Notes: a model not told the origin generated them from the sequence alone. A stretch of 64,000 bases of DNA from Rhizobium mongolense subsp. loessense (GCF_900099775.1 NZ_FMTM01000011.1:62001-126000), one strand, 5' to 3'; positions 35,757 through 45,792 are shown, numbered from the stretch's first letter. Translations and numbers: made by a program.

Positions 35757-37265
35757 ATGGCCGAACAGGAAAGCACCGCTGCAGTTGGTGTCACGGAAGC
35801 CAAAGAAGTCGACCTTCAGGAGTTCAGCGAACTTCTGGAAAAGGACTTCAAGGTCAAAAAAGATGACAGCGACAAGCTTCAAACCTTGGTCAGAAATCTG
35901 GCGCTTGCTGCTCGCGGCCGTACAGAATCGACCGTCATCTCTTCCAACGCGATCAAATCGATCAAGTCCTTGATTGCCGGCATCGACAAGCTGCTGACCG
36001 AGCAGACCAACGAAATTCTCCATGCGCCTGAAGTGCTTCAGATGGAGGGGACATGGCGCGGACTGTGGTACCTCGTGAACAATACCGAGACGGATCAGAA
36101 GTTGAAGATCCGCGTCATGAACATTTCGAAGGAGGAGTTGGCTGATACCCTTGAGGATTACGAGGGTCAGATGTGGGACCAAAGCCCCATATTCAAGAAA
36201 GTCTACACCGACGAATACTCGATGCTCGGCGGCAACCCCTTTGGCTGCCTGATCGGCGCCTACGAATTCTCAAATCACCCGAAGGATGCCGGTCTCCTCC
36301 GCAACATGTCCGGCATCTGCGCCTCGGCGCACACCCCCTTCATCGCAGCCGCCGCCCCCCGTCTGTTCCGCATGGAAAGCTGGCAGGAACTGCCGAACCC
36401 GCAAGACCTGCAACAGATCGTGTCGTCGCCGGCCTATGCCTCATGGCAGTCACTGCGCGAGAGCGAGGACGCCCGTTACATCGGGTTGACAATGCCACGG
36501 GTGCTGGCGAGGCTGCCTTATGGCGCAGAAACCGTTCCTGTGAAGGGCTTCGCGTTCGAGGAAGAGGTCCAGGGCGACCATCACCGATATGTCTGGATGA
36601 ACGCGGCCTTCCCAATGGGGGTCAACATCAACCGCAGCCACAAGCTGTTCGGCTGGGGCACGCAAATCCGCGGGGTCGAGAACGGCGGGGCAGTGATCAA
36701 TCTCCCTGTCCATAACTTCCCGACCGACGACGGGACGGTGGCGATGAAATGCCCGACCGAGGTCGCCATTGACGATCGGCGCGAGGCCGAGCTCGCCAAG
36801 CTCGGGCTGATGCCGATCCTCCATCGCAAAAACACTGATATTGCTGCCTTCATCGGCGCCCATTCGTTGCAAGACGACGAAGCGAGAGCCGGCCGTCTGG
36901 TCGACCCGGATGCTCAGGCCAACGAGAGGCTGAGTGCAAATTTGCCCTACCTTTTCCCGGTTTCCCGTTTCGCCCATTACCTGAAGGCGATCGCTCGGGA
37001 TAAGATCGGCTCATTCAAGGAACGTGCCGACATGCAGATTTGGCTGACGGAGTGGATCAACCGCTACGTTCTCGCCAACCCTGCCTTTGCCGACGAAAAA
37101 GCCCGCGCAAAACGTCCCCTTGCAGCCGCCGAGGTCCAGGTTGACAGCGTGGAGGGTCGCCCCGGCTGGTACAATGCTCGGTTTTATCTGCGGCCCCACT
37201 ACCAGCTAGAAGGCATCAATGCTTCGCTCCGGCTCGTATCGGAGCTGCCGTCTATGAAGTCCTGA
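35757..37265 (+). CDS. tssC: T6SS contractile sheath large subunit TssC
   Basis: A 502-residue sheath subunit. Conserved stretches: an early helix ending NEILHAPEVLQMEGTWRGL, DPQSPIFKKV-like segment at DQSPIFKKVYTDEYSMLGG, GICASAHTPFIAAAAPRLF, and a C-terminal GWYNARFYLRPHYQLEGINA. It is a single copy here, whereas Agrobacterium tumefaciens has two TssC-like genes. TssB and TssC copolymerise around the Hcp tube and contract to propel it. Confidence 0.96.
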   Translation: MAEQESTAAVGVTEAKEVDLQEFSELLEKDFKVKKDDSDKLQTLVRNLALAARGRTESTVISSNAIKSIKSLIAGIDKLLTEQTNEILHAPEVLQMEGTWRGLWYLVNNTETDQKLKIRVMNISKEELADTLEDYEGQMWDQSPIFKKVYTDEYSMLGGNPFGCLIGAYEFSNHPKDAGLLRNMSGICASAHTPFIAAAAPRLFRMESWQELPNPQDLQQIVSSPAYASWQSLRESEDARYIGLTMPRVLARLPYGAETVPVKGFAFEEEVQGDHHRYVWMNAAFPMGVNINRSHKLFGWGTQIRGVENGGAVINLPVHNFPTDDGTVAMKCPTEVAIDDRREAELAKLGLMPILHRKNTDIAAFIGAHSLQDDEARAGRLVDPDAQANERLSANLPYLFPVSRFAHYLKAIARDKIGSFKERADMQIWLTEWINRYVLANPAFADEKARAKRPLAAAEVQVDSVEGRPGWYNARFYLRPHYQLEGINASLRLVSELPSMKS

Positions 37266-37293
37266 ACAACATTTAGCCGATGGGAGGTTATTC

Positions 37294-37743
37294 ATGAAAA
37301 TCGACGGTTTTCTCAAGGTACCTGACATCACGGGGCCGAGCGTTCGCGACGGCCACGAAGACGAAATCGAGGTGCACGGAGTGGAGTTTGAAATGCAGGC
37401 TCCTTTCGATCCGAATTCGCTATCGCGGAGAGGCCGCGTCAGCTTGGGCATGCTCAATTTCATCAAGCACTACGACAAGGCCTCGCCCTATCTGAAGAAG
37501 GCTCTGTTCGACAACAAGCTTCTGGACGAGGTCAAGTTTTCTGCGCGCAGAACGATAGAAGGCGAAACGAGCGACTACCTGGTCATCACGTTGAAGGAAG
37601 CTTCGGTGACCAACTACACCATGAAGCCGAGTGAGGAAGAGCCAGATGTGATCGAAGAGCGTGTCGGCTTCGCTTACAAGAACATCACTTTCAATTACGA
37701 CGACAAGGACGAGGTCGAGATGGATGTCTATGTCGGCAAGTGA
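37294..37743 (+). CDS. hcp: T6SS inner tube protein Hcp (TssD)
   Basis: A 149-residue Hcp. It begins MKIDGFLKVPDITGPS and contains an EIEVHGVEFEMQAP segment and VGFAYKNITFNY near the end, matching the Hcp1 beta-barrel family. The position between tssC and tssE, inside the structural operon, is the tidy rhizobial arrangement. GGAGG precedes ATG by about six bases. It forms the secreted hexameric tube and can carry small effectors. Confidence 0.93.
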   Translation: MKIDGFLKVPDITGPSVRDGHEDEIEVHGVEFEMQAPFDPNSLSRRGRVSLGMLNFIKHYDKASPYLKKALFDNKLLDEVKFSARRTIEGETSDYLVITLKEASVTNYTMKPSEEEPDVIEERVGFAYKNITFNYDDKDEVEMDVYVGK

Positions 37744-38488
37744 CAGCTGGCAAAAAGGGTTTGGAAGGAAGGCGAGACCCGGGGGGCACCTGCGGGCGAC
37801 TCGCGAAGCGATCCAGCCGTCCTTGTGGGATCGCCTGGTGAACGACCTGCCGGGGCTCAACTCGGAAATCAACCAACTTCGGCAGGCGATCCAGAAAGAG
37901 ATAGACGTCGAACGTCTGAACGGGCTGGTTGCCGCAGGGGTTCACCAAATGGAGGCCGCTGCGGATATCAGCGCCGAGCAGAAGAAGAACATACACCGCC
38001 TGTTCTCTCTTGAGCGACGCCAGGCAGAACTGGAAAGTCGCGGCGTCGTCGTCTCGACCGATGTGCTGCGCGAGGCGGTGCGGCGTGACATCGAGGCGCT
38101 TTTTAATGCGCAACGCTTCGAATCCACGCCACTCTTGACGGATTTAGAGGCAGATCAGGCTGGCGACAACCCTCCGTCGCTTGAGGATTTCCCGGAAGTT
38201 CGCCGCAGCGTGATCAATTATGGGGTTCCCCCCTTCTCCGGCCGTTCCTCCCGTGACTTCGACCGCGATGAACTGTCGAAGGAAATCCGAAGCGTGCTCG
38301 CCGCGTTTGAACCTCGGCTGAAGGAAAGTGCGACGAAAGTTACCGTCAGCCTCGGCGACAGGGCGACCGGCCTCAGGATCGACATCGACGCACTGCTGCT
38401 TACCTCGCCGGCGCCGGAACGGCTGCTCCTGCGCACGATACTCAACCTCGACGACGGTTCGGCGCGGACTGAACTTAAGGACACCTGA
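37724..38488 (+). CDS. tssE: T6SS baseplate protein TssE (gp25-like), enlarged
   Basis: A 254-residue protein, well above the usual ~170. The N-terminal QPSLWDRLVNDLP motif is separated from the conserved TDVLREAVRRDIEALFNAQR block by an extra, largely helical ~85-residue insertion (about 45-130). The gp25 core continues through RRSVINYGVPPFSGR to the C-terminal LRIDIDALLL. Starts at 37724 or 37730 both overlap the end of hcp. It should link sheath to baseplate. The insertion may be a lineage-specific contact surface. Confidence 0.85.
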   Translation: MSMSASDSWQKGFGRKARPGGHLRATREAIQPSLWDRLVNDLPGLNSEINQLRQAIQKEIDVERLNGLVAAGVHQMEAAADISAEQKKNIHRLFSLERRQAELESRGVVVSTDVLREAVRRDIEALFNAQRFESTPLLTDLEADQAGDNPPSLEDFPEVRRSVINYGVPPFSGRSSRDFDRDELSKEIRSVLAAFEPRLKESATKVTVSLGDRATGLRIDIDALLLTSPAPERLLLRTILNLDDGSARTELKDT

Positions 38489-38490
38489 CC

Positions 38491-40365
38491 ATGGACCGGG
38501 TCTTCCTGGAGTATTACGAGGAAGAACTCACCCACATCCGCGCGCTCGCCGCCGAGTTTGCAGATATGCATCCCTCGATCGCACGCAACCTTTCCCTTGA
38601 CACGGCCCCCTGTCCCGACCCCTTCGTAGAACGCCTGCTGGATGGTGTGGCTTATCTCGCCGCGCGCACCCGACAGAAGGTGGATGCAGAAAGCTCCCGT
38701 TTCGCACGAAGCGTGCTCGAAAATTTCTATCCGGATCTCGTTTCGCCGACGCCCGCAACCGCCATGGCTTTGCTGAAGCCGGGCCAGCAGGTTCAAACGA
38801 TGCTCGCAGGACACCTTGTGAAGCGCGGGACCCGGCTGGTTTCGAGCGTCCGCCCAGGCATTTCCACCCGGTGCATCTATACCACGGCGCAGGACGTGAT
38901 GCTCTGGCCGCTCGCGATCACCTCGGCCACCTACATACAGGATCGAAGCGCACTCGCGGCAGCGGGGATTGCTCCGATTGACGGAGTAACCGGTTCGGCG
39001 GCATTGAGCATCACCTTCAATCGAACTGGCAAAGGCAAGCTCAGCGACTTGTCGCTCGACCGCCTGGATCTGTATTTTGGTGACAAGAGCAAGGCGTCGC
39101 TGCTCTTCGATACGCTCTTTGGCGCTTGCGCCGCGACCGGCGCCCGCCCGGAAGGACGCGATAACGCCCTAAGCGCACTTCCGGAGCCGGAGATGATCGG
39201 GATCTCCGACGACGAAGCGCTTATGCCGCGCACACGCGAAACATTCGAAGGCTACAGGCTTTTGCGGGAATACTTCATCGCGCCGGAAAGATTTCACTAT
39301 GTGCGCGTCAAAGGGCTGCAGCCGGTCGTTCGGCGCTGCGGGGCTGGGCTGGAATTGCTCTTTCTTTTGCGGCGTCCCATCCCCGAGCTTGCGAATATCG
39401 CAGCGAAAGATTTCGAACTCTTCGCAACGCCAATCATCAATCTGTTCGAGCGCGGCTGCAACGTTATCGAACTCGATGCACGGCGGACCCGGCAAGTGCT
39501 TCACGCCGATCGCACCCGTCCAAGGGATTTCGAGATCTATCGCGCAATCCGCATCGAAGATGCCGATGTCGAAGGCCCCGACGCCGAGATGCCGGCTCTC
39601 TTCAGCCTGGGCCAGAACCGTGGAAACGGCTGGGTCTATTTTACCGAACGCCGCCCGCGGCGCCCGAGTGAAGACGAGCTTCGCCAGGGGCAAACGCGGA
39701 CCTCCTATACAGGTGACGATGTCTTCATCACGCTTTCGCGCCCGGCTCAGTCGAAAGCCGCCCGGCCACCGAAGCGGATCGAAGTGACGGCGCTCTGCAC
39801 CAATCGCGATCTACCGATATTGGACGACACGCCGTCCCTCACGCTCGAGAGCGGCGATCCCGTCGAGACCATCCAGCTCCTCGGCGCGCTGCGGCCGCCG
39901 TGGCCCTCGATTCCAGCGACGCTCCCGGCTGGAGCAGTGGAAGGCTCCAGAGCCGATGAACTCGCCTGGCGGCTCATAGCGCAACTCTCGCTGAACTTCC
40001 TCAGCCTGGCCGAGGAGGGCCGCGGGGTTGATCCGCTTCACGCTCTACTTGAGCTTTACGCGAACCGCGGGGATCCGGGCCTAAGCCGGCATGTGCGCGC
40101 CGTCGCCCGCGTCGAGGCTCGACCCTTGATCGAGCGCTTGGCAATTGCCGGGCCAATGTGTTTCGCGCGCGGCACCGAGGTTACGCTTCATATCGACCAA
40201 TCCGTGCTTGCCGGGCACAGCACGTTGTTGCTCTCGGCGCTGCTGGCAAGGCTTTTTGCCCGCTATGCGGCAATCAACGCATTCGTGCGAACCCGCGCAC
40301 GGATCATACAGAAGCAGGAGGATGTGCTATGGCCCATAGCGCCGGGCAATCGCTTCCTGATCTGA
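38491..40365 (+). CDS. tssF: T6SS baseplate protein TssF
   Basis: A 624-residue TssF (ImpG/VasA). It begins MDRVFLEYYEEELTHIRALA, then EFADMHPSIARNL, and DPFVERLLDGVAYLAARTRQK, the hallmark N-terminus. It contains LREYFIAPERFHYVRVKGL mid-protein. TssF assembles with TssG, TssE and TssK into the baseplate wedge. It starts two bases after tssE ends and overlaps tssG by 37 bases. Confidence 0.95.
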   Translation: MDRVFLEYYEEELTHIRALAAEFADMHPSIARNLSLDTAPCPDPFVERLLDGVAYLAARTRQKVDAESSRFARSVLENFYPDLVSPTPATAMALLKPGQQVQTMLAGHLVKRGTRLVSSVRPGISTRCIYTTAQDVMLWPLAITSATYIQDRSALAAAGIAPIDGVTGSAALSITFNRTGKGKLSDLSLDRLDLYFGDKSKASLLFDTLFGACAATGARPEGRDNALSALPEPEMIGISDDEALMPRTRETFEGYRLLREYFIAPERFHYVRVKGLQPVVRRCGAGLELLFLLRRPIPELANIAAKDFELFATPIINLFERGCNVIELDARRTRQVLHADRTRPRDFEIYRAIRIEDADVEGPDAEMPALFSLGQNRGNGWVYFTERRPRRPSEDELRQGQTRTSYTGDDVFITLSRPAQSKAARPPKRIEVTALCTNRDLPILDDTPSLTLESGDPVETIQLLGALRPPWPSIPATLPAGAVEGSRADELAWRLIAQLSLNFLSLAEEGRGVDPLHALLELYANRGDPGLSRHVRAVARVEARPLIERLAIAGPMCFARGTEVTLHIDQSVLAGHSTLLLSALLARLFARYAAINAFVRTRARIIQKQEDVLWPIAPGNRFLI

Positions 40366-41390
40366 AGGACGCGGCTCCATCCCTTGAGGCGTTCGACTTT
40401 TTCGAGCTCCTGCGGCGCCTCGAAGACGACGGACGGCTTTTTGGTCAGGCCGGCCGCCCGGACCGGGAGCCGGCGCGGCTCGGACAGCATGTGCGGCTCG
40501 GTTTTGCCGCGCAGGATGTCGCGAAGGTCGAGCCGGCCACCGAAACCACGCCGGCTCGCGTCACGGTCTCGAACCTCGGATTGCTCGGGCCAGAGGGTCC
40601 AATGCCCCTCTACCTAACGCGTTGGGTGCTGGATCGGCTGTCGCAGCGCTGGTTTGCCAGGGCGGACATGCGGGAGGTCAGCGATACGACCTTCGTCGAT
40701 TTCGTGAATATTCTTCAGCATCGCATGATCGCGCTCTTTTATCGGGCGTGGGCCGACGCTCATCCGGCGGTGCAGGTTAGGCGCCACGACGGCGGCCGTA
40801 TTCGCGCAATGTCGGCAGCCCTGGCGGGCCTTGGCTTGTGTGGTAGGGGGCATGATGAGCGCGCAGCTATCGATGCCACGAAGCTCTCTCACGCTCCGGC
40901 GCTTGCCCATCAGGTAGACGGACCGGAGAGACTCACCCTGTTTCTTGCCGACCTCTTGAAGGTGCCGGTTCGGCTTCGCGAATTTGTCGGCACCTGGATG
41001 CCTATACCGAACGGGCTCCAGTCCCGGCTTGGCGGCGCGCATGTGCAACTCGGACGAAGCGCCACGATCGGACCGAGGACGTTCCAGCGGCAGCAAAGGA
41101 TAGAGCTCTCCATCGGCCCGTTGACGCTTGCCGACTTCGTAGCTTTCCTGCCCGGCTGCGAACGGCGTGAAACGCTGCAGACCGCGATCCGCGATCTCGT
41201 GGGATACGGGCTCGATGTCGACGTAAGGCTCGTGCTCAGGCGGGACGAGGTTCCCGCGGCCAAATTGGGAGCAGCGCGGATCGGACAAATCGCCTGGCTC
41301 CCTCGACCGAAAGATCGCAGTGACGCAGATGATCTGTGCATACGCACCATCATTGGCTGGCGGCCGGACATGCCGGAGGCTGCGGCATGA
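40329..41390 (+). CDS. tssG: T6SS baseplate protein TssG
   Basis: A 353-residue TssG (ImpH/VasB). ATG 40329 gives the family start with AFDFFELLRRLEDDGRLFG and the following RLGQHVRLGFAAQDV. Later come FVDFVNILQHRMIALFYRAW and LGRSATIGPRTFQRQQRIEL. It overlaps tssF by 37 bases and fha by ATGA (41387-41390). It forms a wedge with two TssF copies in known baseplates. Confidence 0.93.
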   Translation: MAHSAGQSLPDLKDAAPSLEAFDFFELLRRLEDDGRLFGQAGRPDREPARLGQHVRLGFAAQDVAKVEPATETTPARVTVSNLGLLGPEGPMPLYLTRWVLDRLSQRWFARADMREVSDTTFVDFVNILQHRMIALFYRAWADAHPAVQVRRHDGGRIRAMSAALAGLGLCGRGHDERAAIDATKLSHAPALAHQVDGPERLTLFLADLLKVPVRLREFVGTWMPIPNGLQSRLGGAHVQLGRSATIGPRTFQRQQRIELSIGPLTLADFVAFLPGCERRETLQTAIRDLVGYGLDVDVRLVLRRDEVPAAKLGAARIGQIAWLPRPKDRSDADDLCIRTIIGWRPDMPEAAA

Positions 41391-42655
41391 GCCTGATCCT
41401 TACTCTCGAGCACGCGCCCCGACCCCAAGCCGTTCGCCAGATGCGGCTCGTCGAGGGAGAGCTCGTCATCGGTCGCAGCGCAGACGCCGACTGGCGGATC
41501 GACGATCCCGACATGTATATCTCACGCGCTCATTGCACGATCGGCTGCGTTCGCGGCCAGTATGTGGTGACGGATACCTCCAGCGGCGGGCTCTTCATTG
41601 ATGGGTCGCGCACGCCTCTTGGGCTTGGGAACTCCGCCCCGCTGCATGACGGAGCGCGGCTGCAGCTCGGCAATTATGTTGTCCGCGTCGATTTCCAGGC
41701 GACGCCGACGGAGCGCGTGTCTGACCAGCCGGCTTCCCCACCGCCGGTCGGCTTCGAGCGGGACGACTTCTTCTCCGAGCGCAGAGAGCCGGCAGCGCCC
41801 ACCCCGCGGCCGGCGGGATTGCCCGACCCATTCGAACAACCAGCCGCAGGGGCATTCGCCGCAGCAAGCAGGGGCGAGACAGCAAAAGGGACGCCCATGT
41901 TCGACGATCCCTTCAGCCTTGATCCGTTGCCAGCACCCGGTCAGGACAAGGGGGCTTGGGATTTTTCTTTACCCAGTACAACGCCGCCCGAGCAGTCTGT
42001 CACAGAGCCCCCAGCCGAACTGCATCCTGCCCCGACACCACAAGCAAGGCCGATGCAGGAAAGGACGGCACAGACCGAAGCCGCCTTGCGCGACGCCTTC
42101 CTTCGGGGACTGGGGCTCGGCGCCGATGAGTTCACGACATCCGATCCGGTCGCCCAGATGGAGAATTTCGGCCGGGAATACCGGATGATGCTGGAAGGGC
42201 TGATGCATCTCCTGCGCAAGCGGACCGAAGAAAAAGGCGAAGCGAGGATCGCCCAGACTGTGGTTGGAGCATCCGAGGTCAACCCTCTTAAATTCCTTCC
42301 CACGGTGGACGACGTGATCGCGACCTTCCTGGCGCAGCGCCAGGCCGGCTTTCTTCCTTCTGAGGCCGCCATCGGCAGTTCCATCCGCGATCTCGCACAC
42401 CACCATGTGAGAACGTGGCGCGGCGTCCAGGCGGCGCTCGCCAGGATGATTGACCGCTTCGACCCGGCGACCCTGGAAAGCGAACTGAAATCGCACTCGG
42501 CGTTGGATGCCCTGCTTGCGGGTGGCCGGCGGGCAAAGCTCTGGGAGCTTTATGAGAAACGCTATCGCGAGATCGCCAAAAGTGCGTCGACGCGCTTCCT
42601 GGGCGAGATCGGCAGCGACTTTCGGGACGGCTATGAAGAGAGGGAGAACGACTGA
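41387..42655 (+). CDS. fha: T6SS forkhead-associated protein Fha (TagH)
   Basis: A 422-residue cytoplasmic protein. The N-terminal FHA domain has GRS (29-31) and the phospho-threonine pocket Ser46-Arg-Ala-His49 (YISRAHC). A Pro/Ala-rich linker runs from ~110 to ~215, followed by a TagH C-terminal domain (about 250-420) with PLKFLPTVDDVIATFL and GYEERE near the end. Fha is the target of PpkA/PppA in the threonine-phosphorylation pathway; both enzymes are encoded here. Confidence 0.93.
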   Translation: MSLILTLEHAPRPQAVRQMRLVEGELVIGRSADADWRIDDPDMYISRAHCTIGCVRGQYVVTDTSSGGLFIDGSRTPLGLGNSAPLHDGARLQLGNYVVRVDFQATPTERVSDQPASPPPVGFERDDFFSERREPAAPTPRPAGLPDPFEQPAAGAFAAASRGETAKGTPMFDDPFSLDPLPAPGQDKGAWDFSLPSTTPPEQSVTEPPAELHPAPTPQARPMQERTAQTEAALRDAFLRGLGLGADEFTTSDPVAQMENFGREYRMMLEGLMHLLRKRTEEKGEARIAQTVVGASEVNPLKFLPTVDDVIATFLAQRQAGFLPSEAAIGSSIRDLAHHHVRTWRGVQAALARMIDRFDPATLESELKSHSALDALLAGGRRAKLWELYEKRYREIAKSASTRFLGEIGSDFRDGYEEREND

Positions 42656-43116
42656 TGCTTAACCGACGCGACTTTCTGATGGTGATCGGCGCGACAGGCG
42701 CGCTTTCCGCCTGCATGGGCGGCCCGCCAAAATCGTCGACCGTAACGGTCACGGCGACGGGACAAGCGGGGATGAATGCCGCCGCTGGTGGTGGGGAACG
42801 TCCGGTGACCCTCCTTGTTCTTCGGCTGAAGGATGTCGGAAAATTCAACTCTGCCGACATTTTCGCCCTTCAATCCGATCCGGCCGGCGCGCTCGGAGCA
42901 GACCTCGTCGGGTCCGAGCAAATGACGGTCGCCCCGGGTGCAAGCGCCTCAAAGACGGTCGCGTTCCCGCCAGAAGCCACTTTCCTCGGTCTTGTCGCGC
43001 TGTTCCGCGAACCGGGCGGTCGCACCTGGCGAAGGAGCGTGCCGATCAGGCCGGAATCGACGGTGACGGCGAATGTCGTACTCAGCCGCGGCGGTATGGC
43101 GCTCGCGCTCGCCTGA
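42655..43116 (+). CDS. tssJ: T6SS outer-membrane lipoprotein TssJ
   Basis: A 153-residue lipoprotein: signal region with lipobox LSAC (Cys20) preceded by Asn-Arg-Arg-Asp-Phe, which resembles a Tat signal. The mature part is beta-rich (VTLLVLRLKDVGKFNSADIF, EATFLGLVALFREPGGRTW), typical of the transthyretin-like TssJ that binds the TssM periplasmic end. It starts on the last base of fha. Confidence 0.9.
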   Translation: MLNRRDFLMVIGATGALSACMGGPPKSSTVTVTATGQAGMNAAAGGGERPVTLLVLRLKDVGKFNSADIFALQSDPAGALGADLVGSEQMTVAPGASASKTVAFPPEATFLGLVALFREPGGRTWRRSVPIRPESTVTANVVLSRGGMALALA

Positions 43117-43132
43117 ATGGAGGGCGTTCAGC

Positions 43133-44467
43133 ATGACGGATATCAACAAGGTGCTTTGGTCCGAGGGGCTCTTCCTCCGGACGCAGCATTTCCAGCAGCA
43201 GGACCGTTATATCGAAGCCTTGGTGCGGGGCGCGCTGCAGGCTGGACGGCTGCAGACCTTCGGTTTCAGGTCCCTCACGCTCGATGCCGCACAGCTGGAA
43301 GCCGGGCGGGTGGCCGTAACGTCGGCGCGCGGCATTTTTCCGGACGGCACCCCGTTTGCCATACCCGAAACGATGGACGCCCCCACACCTTTGACAATCA
43401 CGGGTGACATGGGCGCGGGAGCGGTGCAGCTCGCCCTGCCCTTGGAGCCACCCGGCGGGGCCAGCTTCGACCCGGCTCACCGCGAACCAACCGGAGCGCG
43501 GTTTAGAGGACGGATCGAGTGGATACGCGATGCCGTCCACGGGGGCGCTGATCCGGAAGAGATCGAGATCGCCCGGCCGCAAGCCCTGCTCCTCTCGCCG
43601 GCGCAGGCGACCGGTGGCTACACGGCAATGCCCGTGACGAACGTTACCGGGCTGCTCTCCGACGGCAGTGTGGCGATCTCCGATAATTTCCTCCCGCCGG
43701 CACTCGCAACCGGTGCGGTACCCTTCTACGGCCAGCTCCTGCAGGAGGTAATCACGGGGCTCGACCGCATAGCCGAAGCGCACGGCAAGATGGTGCTTGG
43801 CGGCCCCGGCCGCAGCGTGGAAAATCTGCTGGTGCTCGATCTCGCCAACAGTGCGCGCCCGCGCCTGGCCCACATGCTCCCTCAGGAGGTTTTTCATCCG
43901 GCCGAGCTCTTTCTGGAACTCAGTGGACTGGCTGGCCGAATGGCAACCTACGGATCGGGCTCCCGTCGGCTGAGCGAGCTTCCCACCTATGAGCATATGG
44001 CGCCGGGGCCGGCCTTTGCCGCACTCGCCGACACATTGCGCTCGCTGATCTTGAGCCTGCGCTATGTCGAGCCGAAGTCGCGGGCGCTGCCGGTTCTGAA
44101 GCACGCAACCAACGTCTGGAAAGTCCGCGTCGACAATCCCGAACTCCTAACGGCCAGCCGCATCGTTGTGCGCGTCGGATGCGACATGTCCGACGAGGCA
44201 TTGCGCAAGATCTTCGTCGATCAGGTGACCGTCGGTGCTGCGGACGAATTCGAGGCGCTGTGGAAGTCTCGACTGCCCGGCATCCGCCTCAAGCCTCTTC
44301 ACTCGCAGCCCCGCGAGATCCCCTACGACGGAGACCGTCTCTGCCTTGAGCTCGATCAACGCAGCGAGCACTGGGAATCGCTTCTGCGCTCGCCCGGCTT
44401 CGTGATCGGAGTTTCCGGCGTTTTGCCCAGCGAACCACAGGTCGACTGCTATTCGGTAAACAGGTAG
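43133..44467 (+). CDS. tssK: T6SS baseplate protein TssK
   Basis: A 444-residue TssK (ImpJ/VasE). ATG 43133 follows GGAGGG nine bases upstream and yields the family start NKVLWSEGLFLRTQHFQQQD. Other conserved blocks are FHPAELFLELSGLAGRMATY and, near the end, CLELDQRSEHWESLLRSPGF. TssK is the trimeric connector between the baseplate wedge and the TssL/TssM membrane complex. Confidence 0.94.
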   Translation: MTDINKVLWSEGLFLRTQHFQQQDRYIEALVRGALQAGRLQTFGFRSLTLDAAQLEAGRVAVTSARGIFPDGTPFAIPETMDAPTPLTITGDMGAGAVQLALPLEPPGGASFDPAHREPTGARFRGRIEWIRDAVHGGADPEEIEIARPQALLLSPAQATGGYTAMPVTNVTGLLSDGSVAISDNFLPPALATGAVPFYGQLLQEVITGLDRIAEAHGKMVLGGPGRSVENLLVLDLANSARPRLAHMLPQEVFHPAELFLELSGLAGRMATYGSGSRRLSELPTYEHMAPGPAFAALADTLRSLILSLRYVEPKSRALPVLKHATNVWKVRVDNPELLTASRIVVRVGCDMSDEALRKIFVDQVTVGAADEFEALWKSRLPGIRLKPLHSQPREIPYDGDRLCLELDQRSEHWESLLRSPGFVIGVSGVLPSEPQVDCYSVNR

Positions 44468-44471
44468 CACC

Positions 44472-45791
44472 ATGGCAAGTGAGGATCCATTCGGCCTTTC
44501 GGAAGATCAGGGCCGTACACGCATCCGCCCGCCGGCGGGGGCAATGCCTGTCATTCCCACCGGCGCATTGGCGAGACGCGCGCGATCCCACCCCAATACG
44601 CTGATCAACGCTTTCGCCACCTTGCTTGAATTTGCGCCGGAACTCGAGAATGCATTGCCACCTGGCAATCCGGAAGCGCTGCGGACCAGACTTATGGAGG
44701 AGCTGGTTTCGGCGCGCGATGCGGCCGTGGCCTCCGGCGCAAGCCTGGCACGGGCAGATGCGGCCGCCTGGGCTGTCGCCTCCCTGCTTGACGATCTGGC
44801 GCTCAATACGCCTTGGGGCGGCTCCAGCGCCTGGCCGCGCCAGCCGCTGGTCGTCATGCTCCGCGGCGATGTGGATGCCGGAGCGCAGTTCTTCGCCAGG
44901 CTGGAGGAGCTGGAGCGCTATCCCGGCCGCGATCGTGAACTGCTGGAGCTGCAATACTTCTGTCTGGCGCTTGGTTTCCGCGGCAAATATCGGGTGCCGG
45001 GGCGTGCGGGCGATCGCTCCATCAGCGCCGTTCGCGCTGCAGCCGCTCGCTTCCTGCGGGATCCAGATGCCGAAGGCGCGCCGCTCTCGCCCAAGTGGGA
45101 GGGTGTCGCGGCAGCCGACGAGCCTTTCCGCTTTGCCGTTCCAATCTGGGTGCTCGCAGTCGTGGCTGTGGCGCTCGCGACGGCGATTTACGTGCTTTTG
45201 TCGATGCGGCTAGGCGCCAAGGCGGAAGAACTTGCTACGCTCGTTCGGGCGATACCGCCGCCGGAGCGTGCCGAGATCTATCGGCCGGAAAAGCGCGCGC
45301 CGGCACCGGATGCGCCGCGGGTCGAACCTGTCGTCCTTGAGCTGCTGCCGGAATTCCGTGGCGCCGCACCTCCTGCGCTTCTGCCGGCCTTGAAGGGCAA
45401 TGAAAACGCCTCTCGGGTCACACTCCTGCTTCAGTCGAGCACTCCGGAGCTTTTCCAGTCTGCCCGCCCCGAACTGACGAAAAGCTTCGAGCCGCTCGTC
45501 GCATCCGTCGCAGCTGTTATCAAGGAGAATGCCGAACTGATCAGAAGCGTCACGATTATCGGACATACCGACAATGTTCCCCTCCAGGCCTCCAATCCGC
45601 TATCCAACAACCAACGCCTCTCCGAGGCGCGCGCCGCAACGATTGCCGCTTTACTGCGTGCAAGCGGCTTGCCGCCTGAGCGCTTGAAATCGGAAGGACG
45701 TGCGGCAACGCAGCCGCTTGCCAGAAATGACACGCGCGAAGGCCGGGCTGCCAACCGCCGCATCGAGCTCCTGATCGAGAAGGGGCTCTGA
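44472..45791 (+). CDS. tssL: T6SS membrane protein TssL with OmpA-like C-terminal domain
   Basis: A 439-residue protein. The DotU cytoplasmic domain (~45-200) contains DDLALNTPWGGSSAWPRQP and FFARLEELERYPGRDRELLE. A single TM follows (~220-240, IWVLAVVAVALATAIYVLL). The periplasmic OmpA/MotB-like domain (~315-439) has VTIIGHTDNVPLQ and NQRLSEARA. This is the 'evolved' TssL that anchors to peptidoglycan directly. It partners with TssM and TssJ. Confidence 0.95.
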   Translation: MASEDPFGLSEDQGRTRIRPPAGAMPVIPTGALARRARSHPNTLINAFATLLEFAPELENALPPGNPEALRTRLMEELVSARDAAVASGASLARADAAAWAVASLLDDLALNTPWGGSSAWPRQPLVVMLRGDVDAGAQFFARLEELERYPGRDRELLELQYFCLALGFRGKYRVPGRAGDRSISAVRAAAARFLRDPDAEGAPLSPKWEGVAAADEPFRFAVPIWVLAVVAVALATAIYVLLSMRLGAKAEELATLVRAIPPPERAEIYRPEKRAPAPDAPRVEPVVLELLPEFRGAAPPALLPALKGNENASRVTLLLQSSTPELFQSARPELTKSFEPLVASVAAVIKENAELIRSVTIIGHTDNVPLQASNPLSNNQRLSEARAATIAALLRASGLPPERLKSEGRAATQPLARNDTREGRAANRRIELLIEKGL

Positions 45792-45792
45792 C

